From Acidobacteriaceae bacterium (GTDB lineage Bacteria; Acidobacteriota; Terriglobia; Terriglobales; Acidobacteriaceae): a DNA stretch of 15,026 bases. The notes under the pieces are model-generated. The model saw only the letters and a list, made by a program, of their open reading frames with translations. It was not told the origin of the DNA and searched no databases. The DNA is taken from the NCBI GenBank assembly GCA_030039895.1, contig JASHUR010000051.1, positions 1-15,026 of the forward strand, in the 5' to 3' direction. Shown here in pieces: positions 1-7,058 of the stretch. Position numbers and translations under genes: made by a program. How positions within the stretch are numbered: position 1 is the stretch's first letter; the number at the start of each line of letters is the position of its first letter.

Positions 1-803
1 GGATCGAACCACGTCTTGTCATCGAGGTACTGGTATCCCAGGTCGTAATAGCGCCGACCGGCTCCGCGCTTGTAAGCCAGGAACAGGTTTTCCGGCATCG
101 TGTATGACTCGTCCCAGGTCCACGACTCATCATTCTTGTCCTTGTCCATCCGCCACCGAACGCCATGCTCCACCGCATGTCCCGGCAGGTGCGGCAAGGC
201 GGTGTCCGTGGTCTTCTGCAATATCGCCATCGCCTGCGGATCCTTCACGTAGTCGTGCGAGTCAAGCAGCCCCAGCAACAGCTTGTCATAGGAGTATGCC
301 GGGAACCGATTCTTTACATAAAAGTCCGCTGCAATGGTCTCTGCATAGAGCCGGTTCAGCCGGATCACCTTTTCGCGCGTCGCCTCATCTCCTGTAATCG
401 CATAGACACGAGCGAGCGCGGAAATCCACTGGCCGAACGTGCATGCGGGCGCAAATCCATCGTCAAAATCCTTGCGGTAATCGTAGTTCGGATCATAGTC
501 GTACCATCCGCCGAGGTTCTCCCCCGGCGCCGCCATTCCGGACATCAGCCGGAACGGCTTCAGCAGACTGTCCTCATTCAGCGACATCAGCACCGCATGC
601 GTCTCTCGAAGTTGTATCTCATGCGGGTCGCTCACCATCAGAACGTCAGCATAGCCGAACTCTTCCAATGGCGCTCTGCTCAAGGAGCCCTCTCCCCACG
701 TTAAATTTCGCCACAAATTCTGGCTGACAAGGGCTGCTGCGGTCAGCGATCCTGCCTGAAGAAAGCCCCTGCGCGAAGTTCCTTTGGTTTTGTGTGTGCA
801 CAT
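1..803 (-). CDS. Tat-exported GH127-like (DUF1680) glycosidase, N-terminal part; gene runs off the left edge
   Basis: This reading frame is open from ATG at 803 to the window edge, so only the first 267 residues are visible. Residues 10-16 (SRRGFLQ) are a Tat twin-arginine motif followed by an Ala/Leu-rich stretch, predicting export of the folded protein. After that come DUF1680/GH127 N-terminal hallmarks: a LLKPFR segment, a GGWYD motif and a GQWISALARVYAITGD helix, as in the alpha/alpha barrel of beta-L-arabinofuranosidases. The usual GH(Y/F)LSALA of that helix reads GQWISALA here. The catalytic Glu and Cys of the family lie beyond the window, so activity cannot be judged. A GAGGT Shine-Dalgarno sits about 10 bases before the ATG. 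It is the last visible gene of operon 2, 73 bases after cytochrome c. Family assignment is from memory of the consensus; substrate is unknown, with L-arabinofuranosides the usual one. Confidence 0.8.
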   Translation of the reverse strand, partial: MCTHKTKGTSRRGFLQAGSLTAAALVSQNLWRNLTWGEGSLSRAPLEEFGYADVLMVSDPHEIQLRETHAVLMSLNEDSLLKPFRLMSGMAAPGENLGGWYDYDPNYDYRKDFDDGFAPACTFGQWISALARVYAITGDEATREKVIRLNRLYAETIAADFYVKNRFPAYSYDKLLLGLLDSHDYVKDPQAMAILQKTTDTALPHLPGHAVEHGVRWRMDKDKNDESWTWDESYTMPENLFLAYKRGAGRRYYDLGYQYLDDKTWFD

Positions 804-876
804 ATTCAAAATGACCTCATATCTCTTGGCGTACGAATCGCAGTTTCCTCTGATTGCAGGCCGCGGACGGCGAATG

Positions 877-1233
877 CTATTGGCTTGAGGCGCCGCTCAC
901 GGTATGGAGATACGCAAGCAGGTCATCCAGGTTTTGCGAGCTCAACGTGTCCTTGAAATCCGGCATACGCCCGATTCCCTTCAGGACAATATCTCGCAGT
1001 TGGGTATCTGTCTTTCTTGGATTCGGCCCCGAAACTTCCCCATACATGCTGGGACCAACGATCTTCTTATTCGGCATTACAGAATGACACACCGCGCAAT
1101 GATCGCGAAACACGTCCGCGCCAGCGCGAACGGCTGCATCAGCGCCGGAACGGTGCGTCGTCGCCCTGCATGGAACGAGCGTAACCACAAAAAGATTCGC
1201 CGCAAGAGCAGCAGCCGCCAACACCTTATTCAT
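877..1233 (-). CDS. Small periplasmic monohaem c-type cytochrome
   Basis: A 118-residue protein with an N-terminal hydrophobic signal sequence (about residues 1-24) and one haem-binding motif, C46-A-V-C49-H50. Met90 in RMPDF is the expected sixth iron ligand, so this is a class I cytochrome c of about 95 mature residues. Cys22 sits near the end of the signal peptide, but the preceding LVP does not fit a good lipobox, so a lipoprotein is possible rather than likely. The start follows a GGGGAA ribosome site. It lies 16 bases after the second EamA gene and is clearly co-transcribed. Role (inference): periplasmic electron acceptor, plausibly for the GMC/small-subunit dehydrogenase of operon 1. 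Such dehydrogenases usually need a cytochrome and none is encoded beside them. The family is certain; the partner is not proven. Confidence 0.93.
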   Translation of the reverse strand: MNKVLAAAALAANLFVVTLVPCRATTHRSGADAAVRAGADVFRDHCAVCHSVMPNKKIVGPSMYGEVSGPNPRKTDTQLRDIVLKGIGRMPDFKDTLSSQNLDDLLAYLHTVSGASSQ

Positions 1234-1249
1234 AGGTTCCCCACAGACT

Positions 1250-1666
1250 TTATGCCGAGAGCAGAATTACTGCGATTAACGCGCAGACCACTCCCACAAC
1301 CTGAAGCTTAGTAATAGTCTCGTGCAGAATAAACGGCACAAGGATAATGACCACAAGCGGATATAACGCAGTAAGTGGCGCAACGATGGAGGCTTTCCCA
1401 CCATTTTTCAACGCTGCAAAAAGCGCCCATGCTCCGAGCGCGTTCAACACCCCGCTCAGCAATGCCCAGGCAAGATTCCAGCCCGAGTAGTGGAACAGAG
1501 CTCCTCCCGGATACAACAGCGGCTCTAGCAGCAAAAATCCAACAACCAGCCAGATCAGCGATGATTCCGCGGATATGTAGTTCGTCGAAAGTTTTTGAAG
1601 AAGCCCCACAACACCCCACGACACGAGCGTGATGACTGCATATGGGAGCCACGGCGGAACATGCAT
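1250..1666 (-). CDS. Half-size EamA/DMT membrane protein, second of a pair
   Basis: A 138-residue, very hydrophobic protein with about five membrane segments, the size of a single EamA domain; most EamA transporters carry two fused domains (about 300 residues, 10 segments). A TALYPLVVIILVPFIL segment and a C-terminal VVGVVCALIAVILL helix are typical of the domain and closely parallel the preceding gene. Positive residues fall in loops 1 and 3 (one and two Lys), while the N-terminus and loop 2 have none, predicting N-out/C-in orientation, opposite to its partner. It starts 15 bases after the stop of the first EamA gene, so the two are tightly co-transcribed. Likely role (inference): the two subunits form one transporter for a sugar or breakdown product of this locus. 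Substrate and direction of transport cannot be read from sequence. Confidence 0.88.
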   Translation of the reverse strand: MHVPPWLPYAVITLVSWGVVGLLQKLSTNYISAESSLIWLVVGFLLLEPLLYPGGALFHYSGWNLAWALLSGVLNALGAWALFAALKNGGKASIVAPLTALYPLVVIILVPFILHETITKLQVVGVVCALIAVILLSA

Positions 1667-1681
1667 GCGATAACCCTTTGC

Positions 1682-2116
1682 TTACATTGAGAAGATGACG
1701 ATTGCAAGTGCCGCAAAAACAAGCCCGACCGCTTGAACCGGGCGAAGCCGTTCGCGCAGAATCAACACGGCCAACGCTACGGTCACCATCGGATAGAGTG
1801 CCGTAGCTGACGTAACCAAGGATGTATTGCTGTTGGTGTGGTATGCCGCAAAAAGAGCCAGCCCGCCCACGCCGGAAAGTACGCCGTTCAGCACACCATA
1901 GGAAATCCCCTTAGGACTCCTCTCCATCCTGAACCGGCGTGCAACTAACAAAACCACACAAACGGGAATGGTGCCGACCGTAAATAGAAACTGCATTGTT
2001 TCCGGAGGGATCTCACGCGAGCCGAGCTTCGAGAGCATGGCCCATCCGCCCCAGCACAGCACGCACGCCATTGAATACCAGAACCAGCGCGCCTTTAATG
2101 TATCGTTCAAAATCAT
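1682..2116 (-). CDS. Half-size EamA/DMT membrane protein, first of a pair
   Basis: A 144-residue single EamA domain with about five membrane helices. The reading frame extends upstream to 2218, but that extension is Arg-rich and overlaps the SIS gene. The ATG at 2116 has a GAGGTG ribosome site 8 bases upstream and gives the normal N-terminus. Positive charges are concentrated in the N-terminus (Lys, Arg), loop 2 (RRFRMERSPKG) and loop 4 (RERLR), while loop 3 (TNSNTS) is uncharged, predicting N-in/C-out. The TALYPMVTVALAVLIL segment matches the same place in the next gene, showing that the two are homologous halves. Together they would reproduce the 10-helix layout of a fused EamA permease. 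It lies 55 bases after the SIS gene in operon 2. Substrate unknown. Confidence 0.86.
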   Translation of the reverse strand: MILNDTLKARWFWYSMACVLCWGGWAMLSKLGSREIPPETMQFLFTVGTIPVCVVLLVARRFRMERSPKGISYGVLNGVLSGVGGLALFAAYHTNSNTSLVTSATALYPMVTVALAVLILRERLRPVQAVGLVFAALAIVIFSM

Positions 2117-2171
2117 TCCAAGAACACCTCGTTGTAGCGGAACTGCTGTAGAGACGGTCGACCGCAAAGGC

Positions 2172-3242
2172 CTAAGTCTTAGGACACCCCTCCTTCGGCG
2201 GCGAAAAACTGGACTCATCCGTCGCTACCTGCGCCGCATACCGAAAGCTCCCTGGAGAAATTCCCCGCAGTTGAGCCATACGTAGCGCGGCGACCTGCAC
2301 CGGCACAATTTCGAACAATGGAGCCAGCGTTTCCGGAATTGCCGGAACGTCGCACCACTGGAGCCCAGTGATAGACTTCCCGGCAGGCCCAAGCACACGC
2401 ACGCGTCCCCCGAATCGTGTCAGATCGCGGGCCAGAGCGAGGTTCAGATCTTGTGTATCGCCTTCGGGCGCGAAAATGATCCCCCTGAAATTTTCATCTA
2501 CCAACTCTACCGGACCGTGTCGAAAGGACGCCGTCGGCATCCCCACAGCCGGAGCCTTCGCGACTTCATTGAAAAGCAGGGCACCCTCGAGAGCCGAAGC
2601 GCACGACGGCCCTCGTGCCAGCAGATACACCGGTGGCACGCCTAGAAGAAAGTCGTCCCAGCCACGCATCTCCTCGAAGCTGGCCTCTACCAGCTGTGAA
2701 AGCTCAGCTCGTAGTCCTTCGATGCGCATACTCGCCGCTTCAAACTCATTCGTCACTGCGCTTCCCAGCAAATGCAGCGCAAGCACCGTTCCCGTATATG
2801 TCTGGATTGCAACCATCTCATCGGGGGGGCTACCGATGTGAATGGTCACATCGGCGCTTTGAGCCAGCAGGCTCTCCGGCTCGTTTGTGACGCCAATGAT
2901 TAGCTGGCGCCCCTCGAGCAGCGCAAGAAGCTTTCGTACTTCGATCGACTCTCCCGACCTCGAAACCACCACGGCGACCGCCTCGCGAAAGGCATTGTGC
3001 CGGTAGTGGAGCAGTTCGCCGGCCTCAATTGTCATAGCATCGACCCCGTGGGAGCAGAGAAGATATTCCAGGGGAATCGACGCAAACATGGAAGCGCCAA
3101 TTCCCGTGATGAGAACTCTCTTCGCCGAACGAAGCAGGGATGCGGCCTGGTTCAAAGCCTCCAGACCCTGTCCGCGCTGCTGCTCCAGCACCAACTCCAG
3201 CGATTCCGGCTGTGCCAGAATATTGTGGGCGAGCTGCGACAT
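2172..3242 (-). CDS. Double-SIS sugar-phosphate isomerase/deaminase (GlmS C-half, AgaS or NagB-II type)
   Basis: About 356 residues with two SIS domains and no glutaminase domain. Visible motifs (numbered from the chosen start) are GIGAS near 47-51, the phosphosugar loop SRSGES near 94-99, a LEGALLFNE helix with Glu226, and FRHGP near 240-244. The last two match the GlmS isomerase-domain order of E..E, then HGP. The family isomerises or deaminates aldose/ketose or amino-sugar 6-phosphates in the cytoplasm. I chose ATG 3242 because AAAGGA lies seven to eight bases upstream and the protein then begins like its relatives (a short helix followed by QPESL). ATG 3272 and GTG 3281 are longer in-frame alternatives. 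It follows the ROK kinase gene, which suggests that kinase and isomerase act in sequence. The C7 run at 2824-2830 is in frame. Exact substrate unknown; an amino-sugar 6-phosphate is the first alternative to test. Confidence 0.85.
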   Translation of the reverse strand: MSQLAHNILAQPESLELVLEQQRGQGLEALNQAASLLRSAKRVLITGIGASMFASIPLEYLLCSHGVDAMTIEAGELLHYRHNAFREAVAVVVSRSGESIEVRKLLALLEGRQLIIGVTNEPESLLAQSADVTIHIGSPPDEMVAIQTYTGTVLALHLLGSAVTNEFEAASMRIEGLRAELSQLVEASFEEMRGWDDFLLGVPPVYLLARGPSCASALEGALLFNEVAKAPAVGMPTASFRHGPVELVDENFRGIIFAPEGDTQDLNLALARDLTRFGGRVRVLGPAGKSITGLQWCDVPAIPETLAPLFEIVPVQVAALRMAQLRGISPGSFRYAAQVATDESSFSPPKEGCPKT

Positions 3243-3362
3243 CCTCTTTTCCTTTGTCTCGACCTCAGTCATTGTGCCCACTGCCTCGCATTATCGTGTG
3301 ACATCGCCGCTCTCAATCTTCCGCCGCCTTTAAAACTTCCTTGTTCTCGCATGCCGCGCGTT

Positions 3363-4274
3363 CTAGCGGTAACGGCTTAGCCACCCCTGCGCCGCACCCA
3401 ACAGCCCCACATCGTGCCCCAGCGATGCAAGAGTGATGCGCGTCTTCTCCGCCGGGACCTGAGTGCATGTTTCGCGAACTACCTTCAATACATCGCCAAG
3501 GAACAATCCACTGCTCTTCATCACTCCGCCACCCAAAGCGATCACATCAGGCGTAAAGACGGTCACGAGGTTTGCTAGACCCAGGCCGAGATAGTACCCT
3601 TCTCGCTTCACAGCCCGCAGAGCCAGCTCGTCACACTGCTCGGCCAGCTCGCAAATCGCTTCTGCGGACACCGGTGCGGCATCTGGCTCTTGCTGCTGCA
3701 CCCATGAACTCATGGCTACACCGCTCGCCAGGCTTTCCCAGCATCCATTGGCTCCGCAATAACACCTGGGGCCGGACCGATCGATGATTTGGTGACCCAA
3801 CTCCGGATGCGAATTCCCTGCTCCGCGATACAGCTCGCCATCTAGGATGATTCCGCCGCCAATGCCGGTGCTCACAGTCACGTAGATGAACTTCCGGCTG
3901 CCCTTCCCCGAGCCCCGGCTTGCTTCCGCCAGCGCTGCCGCGTCCGCGTCGTTCTCAACGGCCACCGTAACTCCAAACTCCGGCTGGAGCGCGTCCGTTA
4001 GGCTTGCGCCTTGCCAGCCCGGAAGAGTTCCCACATCGCCAATCACTCCTGTCATGGGATCAAGGGGGCCGGGGCACGCTACACCAATGCCCGCGAGCTC
4101 GCCGCACGCTCTCTTCATGCGATGCAGCATCTCCACAACGCGCTCCATCGCAACCACAAATCCCTGATTGGGACTCGTCAGGCATTCATCGCGCCAGGCA
4201 ATCGTTCCATCCTCCCGTACTCCGCCCGCCGCAATCTTCGTTCCGCCAATGTCAACAGCCCCGATGGTCTTCAC
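3363..4274 (-). CDS. ROK-family sugar kinase
   Basis: A 303-residue protein with all ROK kinase marks: the phosphate-binding DIGGTK at 8-13, E107-N108-D109 with the likely catalytic base Asp109, the STGIGGG loop at 135-141, the sugar-binding Glu158 in PELGH, and the zinc site made by His161 with C171, C173 and C178 in CYCGANGCWE. It would phosphorylate a hexose or N-acetylhexosamine with ATP in the cytoplasm. There is no N-terminal winged helix, so it is an enzyme and not a ROK repressor. The start is a GTG with only a weak GGA upstream; no other in-frame start is reasonable. It starts 39 bases after the Gfo/Idh/MocA gene and precedes the SIS gene. Sequence alone does not separate glucose from GlcNAc, fructose or allose as substrate. 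Confidence 0.93.
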   Translation of the reverse strand: MKTIGAVDIGGTKIAAGGVREDGTIAWRDECLTSPNQGFVVAMERVVEMLHRMKRACGELAGIGVACPGPLDPMTGVIGDVGTLPGWQGASLTDALQPEFGVTVAVENDADAAALAEASRGSGKGSRKFIYVTVSTGIGGGIILDGELYRGAGNSHPELGHQIIDRSGPRCYCGANGCWESLASGVAMSSWVQQQEPDAAPVSAEAICELAEQCDELALRAVKREGYYLGLGLANLVTVFTPDVIALGGGVMKSSGLFLGDVLKVVRETCTQVPAEKTRITLASLGHDVGLLGAAQGWLSRYR

Positions 4275-4313
4275 GTTGTCCGTCTTTTCGCACGCGCATT
4301 CAGGCCGCCAGGC

Positions 4314-5636
4314 TCATGCCTGGCCCTTTTCGTAGACTCGCTCGTTCTCAGCATCGAAGTAATATACTCTGCCGTTCCGGTAGGAACGAACCGAAAGATC
4401 GATCGTAGCCATCACCTTGTAGCCCAGATCCACCGGGCAATTCGGCTGCTTCCTTGTCCGGATGCAATCGAGGAAGTTATCGACATGCAGCAGATCGCCT
4501 TCGTTCCCCACCCCATCAATGCGAACCATTTCGTTCCCGTATTGTTTCGCGAACTCCGCCACGTACGGACTCTCGGGAACAATGTCGGCGTAGTCATATT
4601 GCCGGGACGGAGGTCCTTCCCACTCGTCGCTGAGATGAATCGTCGCCTTCGTTCCGCGCAACATCATCCGCGGTCCATGCTCGTTCACTTGCGACGACTG
4701 AATCGTCATCGAATATTTGCTTGGATAATCCGCGGCCGTCAGGAAGGTATCAGGAGTCTGCCGGCCATCGTTGTAGACCCACAGCCCTCCCATTCCGGCG
4801 GAGCGAATCGGAAAGTCATTGGCAATCGCAAGGTGAAAGGGGGCAACCACATGGTAGTGAAGGTCGGTGGCAATGCCGCCGGAATAATCCCAGTATTTCC
4901 GGAACCGAAAGAAGCGATCTGCGTTGAACGGAATCTGAGGCGCTGACCCCAGCCATTGCTTCCAGTCAATATGGTTCTCGCCCGTCCCGTCAGGCCCCGC
5001 TCCCGGGTCGATTGGCCAGTTCCAATCCCCGGTTGGAACGTTACGGCTATATGTGCCCTGCACCGCGACCACCTGCCCAATCATGCCCGACCGGATAATC
5101 TCCCGAACCTTTGGCCAGCGGTGCCATGAAAGCCCCTGCACACCGACCTGGATCACGCGATTCAGCTCCTTCGCCCTATGTGCTACTACCTTGGCTTCCT
5201 CGACGGTGTGCGTCATTGGCTTTTCGACATAAACGTCCTTGCCGCTGTTGATCGCATCCAGCGTCATGGAAGCATGCCAGTGATCGGGAGTTGCAATGAA
5301 TACAGCGTCTATATCCGGCCGCTTCAGGACCTCTTCGTGCTGCGTGTACGTCCTGGCGCCCGGAACCAGCTTCGAGGCTCTGGTCAGCCGCCTTTGATAG
5401 ACGTCGCAGAGCGCCACGATCTGAATGTCTGCCTTGTTCCTCCTGTGCTCCAGCAACAAATTCAGATGATCCGACCCACGCAACCCGAGACCGATGATGG
5501 CTACATTGATGCGATCATTCGCACCGATCACGCGTGCCCACGCGGGCGTCATCGCGGTCGCGGCTGCCCCATACGTCGCCGTTTTCAAGAAACTGCGCCG
5601 GGATACGGGCGCTGACATACCTGCCATTTCATCCAT
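4314..5636 (-). CDS. Tat-exported Gfo/Idh/MocA oxidoreductase (first gene of operon 2)
   Basis: A 440-residue protein beginning with a Tat signal (SRRSFLK at 12-18, then an Ala-rich core). The NAD(P) Rossmann fold follows, with GLGLRG at 49-54 and the family's EKP at 138-140, whose Lys is the usual catalytic residue. Asp257 and His261 in DLHYH occupy the substrate/catalytic helix. Such exported relatives probably cross the membrane folded with their nicotinamide bound, as glucose-fructose oxidoreductase does. It is not GH109: those proteins lack EKP at this place. ATG 5636 has an excellent AAAGGAG ribosome site. The gene lies behind a promoter carrying a paired LacI-type operator (5770-5795). 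Likely role (inference): oxidation or reduction of a glycoside or a free keto-sugar, possibly at C3. Substrate not determined. Confidence 0.92.
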   Translation of the reverse strand: MDEMAGMSAPVSRRSFLKTATYGAAATAMTPAWARVIGANDRINVAIIGLGLRGSDHLNLLLEHRRNKADIQIVALCDVYQRRLTRASKLVPGARTYTQHEEVLKRPDIDAVFIATPDHWHASMTLDAINSGKDVYVEKPMTHTVEEAKVVAHRAKELNRVIQVGVQGLSWHRWPKVREIIRSGMIGQVVAVQGTYSRNVPTGDWNWPIDPGAGPDGTGENHIDWKQWLGSAPQIPFNADRFFRFRKYWDYSGGIATDLHYHVVAPFHLAIANDFPIRSAGMGGLWVYNDGRQTPDTFLTAADYPSKYSMTIQSSQVNEHGPRMMLRGTKATIHLSDEWEGPPSRQYDYADIVPESPYVAEFAKQYGNEMVRIDGVGNEGDLLHVDNFLDCIRTRKQPNCPVDLGYKVMATIDLSVRSYRNGRVYYFDAENERVYEKGQA

Positions 5637-5769
5637 TCCAACTCCTTTCGGATTGACCGCTTGGGTGTGCGATGAATCGAATCCCCGTTTCCAGGCGGCA
5701 CTTAAGCCCGCACCGAAATCTGACTGCGATACGCATGCGGCGCGCTAACATGACAAATCGATGCAGTGT

Positions 5770-5795
5770 GCAACCGATTGCGGAAACCGATTTCC
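5770..5795 (-). promoter_or_regulatory. Paired LacI-type operator (site A), promoter-proximal to operon 2
   Basis: Two adjacent pseudo-palindromes centred on CG lie side by side: GCAACCGATTGC (5770-5781, five of six pairs match) and GGAAACCGATTTCC (5782-5795, six of seven pairs match). Their centres are 13 bp apart. A central CpG with A/T-rich arms is the classical LacI-family operator form. The pair lies just downstream of the predicted -10 box, about where transcription would start, so binding would block initiation. A near-identical pair sits in front of operon 1. The regulator is most simply the LacI protein whose stop codon is 87 bases away. Seen directly: the palindromes. Inferred: who binds. 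Confidence 0.75.
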
Positions 5796-5804
5796 CATAA
5801 CCTG

Positions 5805-5832
5805 TGTAAATAGTAAATGAGGCTCTTGTCAA
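5805..5832 (-). promoter_or_regulatory. Predicted sigma70-type promoter of operon 2
   Basis: Read on the minus strand, a perfect TTGACA -35 box (5827-5832) is followed after 16 bases by TTTACA (5805-5810), a weak -10 matching three of six consensus bases. Site A begins 9 bases further on. The resulting leader to the gene at 5636 would be about 160 bases. The -35 and the operator position are the supporting facts; the -10 is uncertain. Confidence 0.5.
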
Positions 5833-5882
5833 GTCTGCAAAGCCGTCAAATGCAAATTCGTGAGACTGCCGCTCAGATCCGA

Positions 5883-6908
5883 TCATCGCTTCGAAATGCG
5901 GCGCGCCTTGCTCCGCGCAGGCGCGGTGGATTTACGAATCACCAGCGAGGTTTCCAGACGGTAATCCGCGCCTCGATGGCGTTTTAGTCTGAGCATCTTC
6001 TCGAGCGCCTCGAAAGCAGTCGTTCCAAGCCGCTCGCGAGGAACACTGATCGTCGTCAGTGGCGGCCGCGCAAGAAAGGCAAAGGAGATGTCGTCGATCC
6101 CGATAATGGACACATCTTCCGGAATGCGCACGCCCGCGGACTCCAGAGTGCTCATCGCCCCCATCGCGATCAGATCGCTGCCGCAAAAGATGACTGTCGG
6201 GATGTCTGGAACGGAAAGAATGTCCCGGACCGCCGAAGCACCGGCGTCCACGCGGTAGTCGCTGCTGGTCACTGGAAACGGCTTCAGCCCCCGTCTAGTC
6301 AACCCGGCCACAAGTTCATGCTTGATGCGCGCCGCGGTCCGGTTTGCTTCCGGACCCGCAATGACAGCGGCGCGCCGATGGCCCAGCCCCGCGACGTGCT
6401 CAATCGCTTGCAGGATGCCGCCTTTGTAATCGATCGAGATGTTGCTGACCAATTTGTCAGAAGAACAATAGTTCGTGAACACAACGCCGATGCCGGCCTC
6501 GGCAAGCGCTTCGGTCGCAGTATTGTCGATGGACGACGTCATAATTGCCACGCCGCGGACGTCACTCTCCACGAGCTTTCGAATAATGGACTGGGTGCGG
6601 GTCTTGCTGTATTCCGTGTTCAGAAGCAGAACGTCGAAACCCCTGTCCCATGCCGCAGCCTGGAACCCACGGATCACTTCAGGGAAAAAAGGATTGGCAA
6701 TCTCGGAAATAACCAGCCCGAATAGATCGCTTTGTCCCGTAGCCAGCCTTCGCGCATGAACGTTCTTGTAATAGCTGAGTTCACGCACGACCTCAAGCAC
6801 GCGCTGCCTTGTCTCGTCTGAAATGTAGTGGGTCTTATTCAATACTCGCGACACGGTGGCAGGGGAGACGCCGGCACGCGCAGCTACGTCCCTCATCGTG
6901 TAAGCCAT
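5883..6908 (-). CDS. LacI/GalR-family transcriptional repressor
   Basis: A 341-residue protein of normal LacI length. The N-terminal helix-turn-helix (about 4-24) carries the recognition helix SPATVSRVLN, and the hinge helix region ends at ARRLATG (52-58). The rest is the two-lobed periplasmic-binding-protein-like effector domain, with the typical PFFPEVIRGF near 73-82 and an IIGIDDISFA segment. It should bind DNA as a dimer and release it when a sugar or sugar-phosphate effector binds. ATG 6908 has AGAGGAAG just upstream. It lies between the two operons on the same strand, 149 bases after the GH3 gene and 246 bases before the operon 2 start codon. The natural targets are the paired operators at 5770-5795 and 14789-14814. 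No clear promoter or operator copy was seen in front of the gene itself. Effector unknown. Confidence 0.95.
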   Translation of the reverse strand: MAYTMRDVAARAGVSPATVSRVLNKTHYISDETRQRVLEVVRELSYYKNVHARRLATGQSDLFGLVISEIANPFFPEVIRGFQAAAWDRGFDVLLLNTEYSKTRTQSIIRKLVESDVRGVAIMTSSIDNTATEALAEAGIGVVFTNYCSSDKLVSNISIDYKGGILQAIEHVAGLGHRRAAVIAGPEANRTAARIKHELVAGLTRRGLKPFPVTSSDYRVDAGASAVRDILSVPDIPTVIFCGSDLIAMGAMSTLESAGVRIPEDVSIIGIDDISFAFLARPPLTTISVPRERLGTTAFEALEKMLRLKRHRGADYRLETSLVIRKSTAPARSKARRISKR

Positions 6909-7038
6909 CGCACTTCCTCTCTCAAAGCGTACTTACACCTGTCACTACCTAGTCTAAAGCTGCACAGAACGATCCTATATGCGGCAAACCTAACATTTCT
7001 GACGGCCATTTCCCCTCCAACCTCAAGCATTTCCGTCG

Positions 7039-7058
7039 AACGGCATGGCCGGGCCGTT
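7039..7058 (-). other. Hairpin overlapping the GH3 stop codon
   Basis: AACGGC (7039-7044) and GCCGTT (7053-7058) form a 6-bp stem with an 8-base loop, at the end of the GH3 gene. There is no T-run after it in the direction of transcription, so it is not a convincing intrinsic terminator. It may mark the 3' end of operon 1 or stabilise the transcript. Confidence 0.3.

Noticed and set aside
804..876. AATCGCAGTTTCC near 837-849 as a third copy of the LacI-type operator.
   Set aside because: It lacks the symmetric arms and the 13-bp paired arrangement of the two good sites.
2824..2830. Run of seven G (C7 in the coding strand) in the SIS gene as a possible frameshift or phase-variation site.
   Set aside because: The frame is intact through it with conserved SIS sequence on both sides; a single 7-base run is not enough evidence for slippage.
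4011..4946. Plus-strand open frame of 311 codons across the ROK and Gfo/Idh/MocA genes.
   Set aside because: It runs antisense across two well-supported genes and their junction and has Arg-rich, domain-free composition.
4314..5636. Possible GH109 glycosidase, since that family also has a Tat signal and a Rossmann fold.
   Set aside because: It has the oxidoreductase EKP motif at 138-140, which GH109 proteins lack.
7039..7058. Intrinsic terminator after GH3.
   Set aside because: The stem is only 6 bp and no T-run follows on the transcribed strand, so it is listed only as a hairpin.
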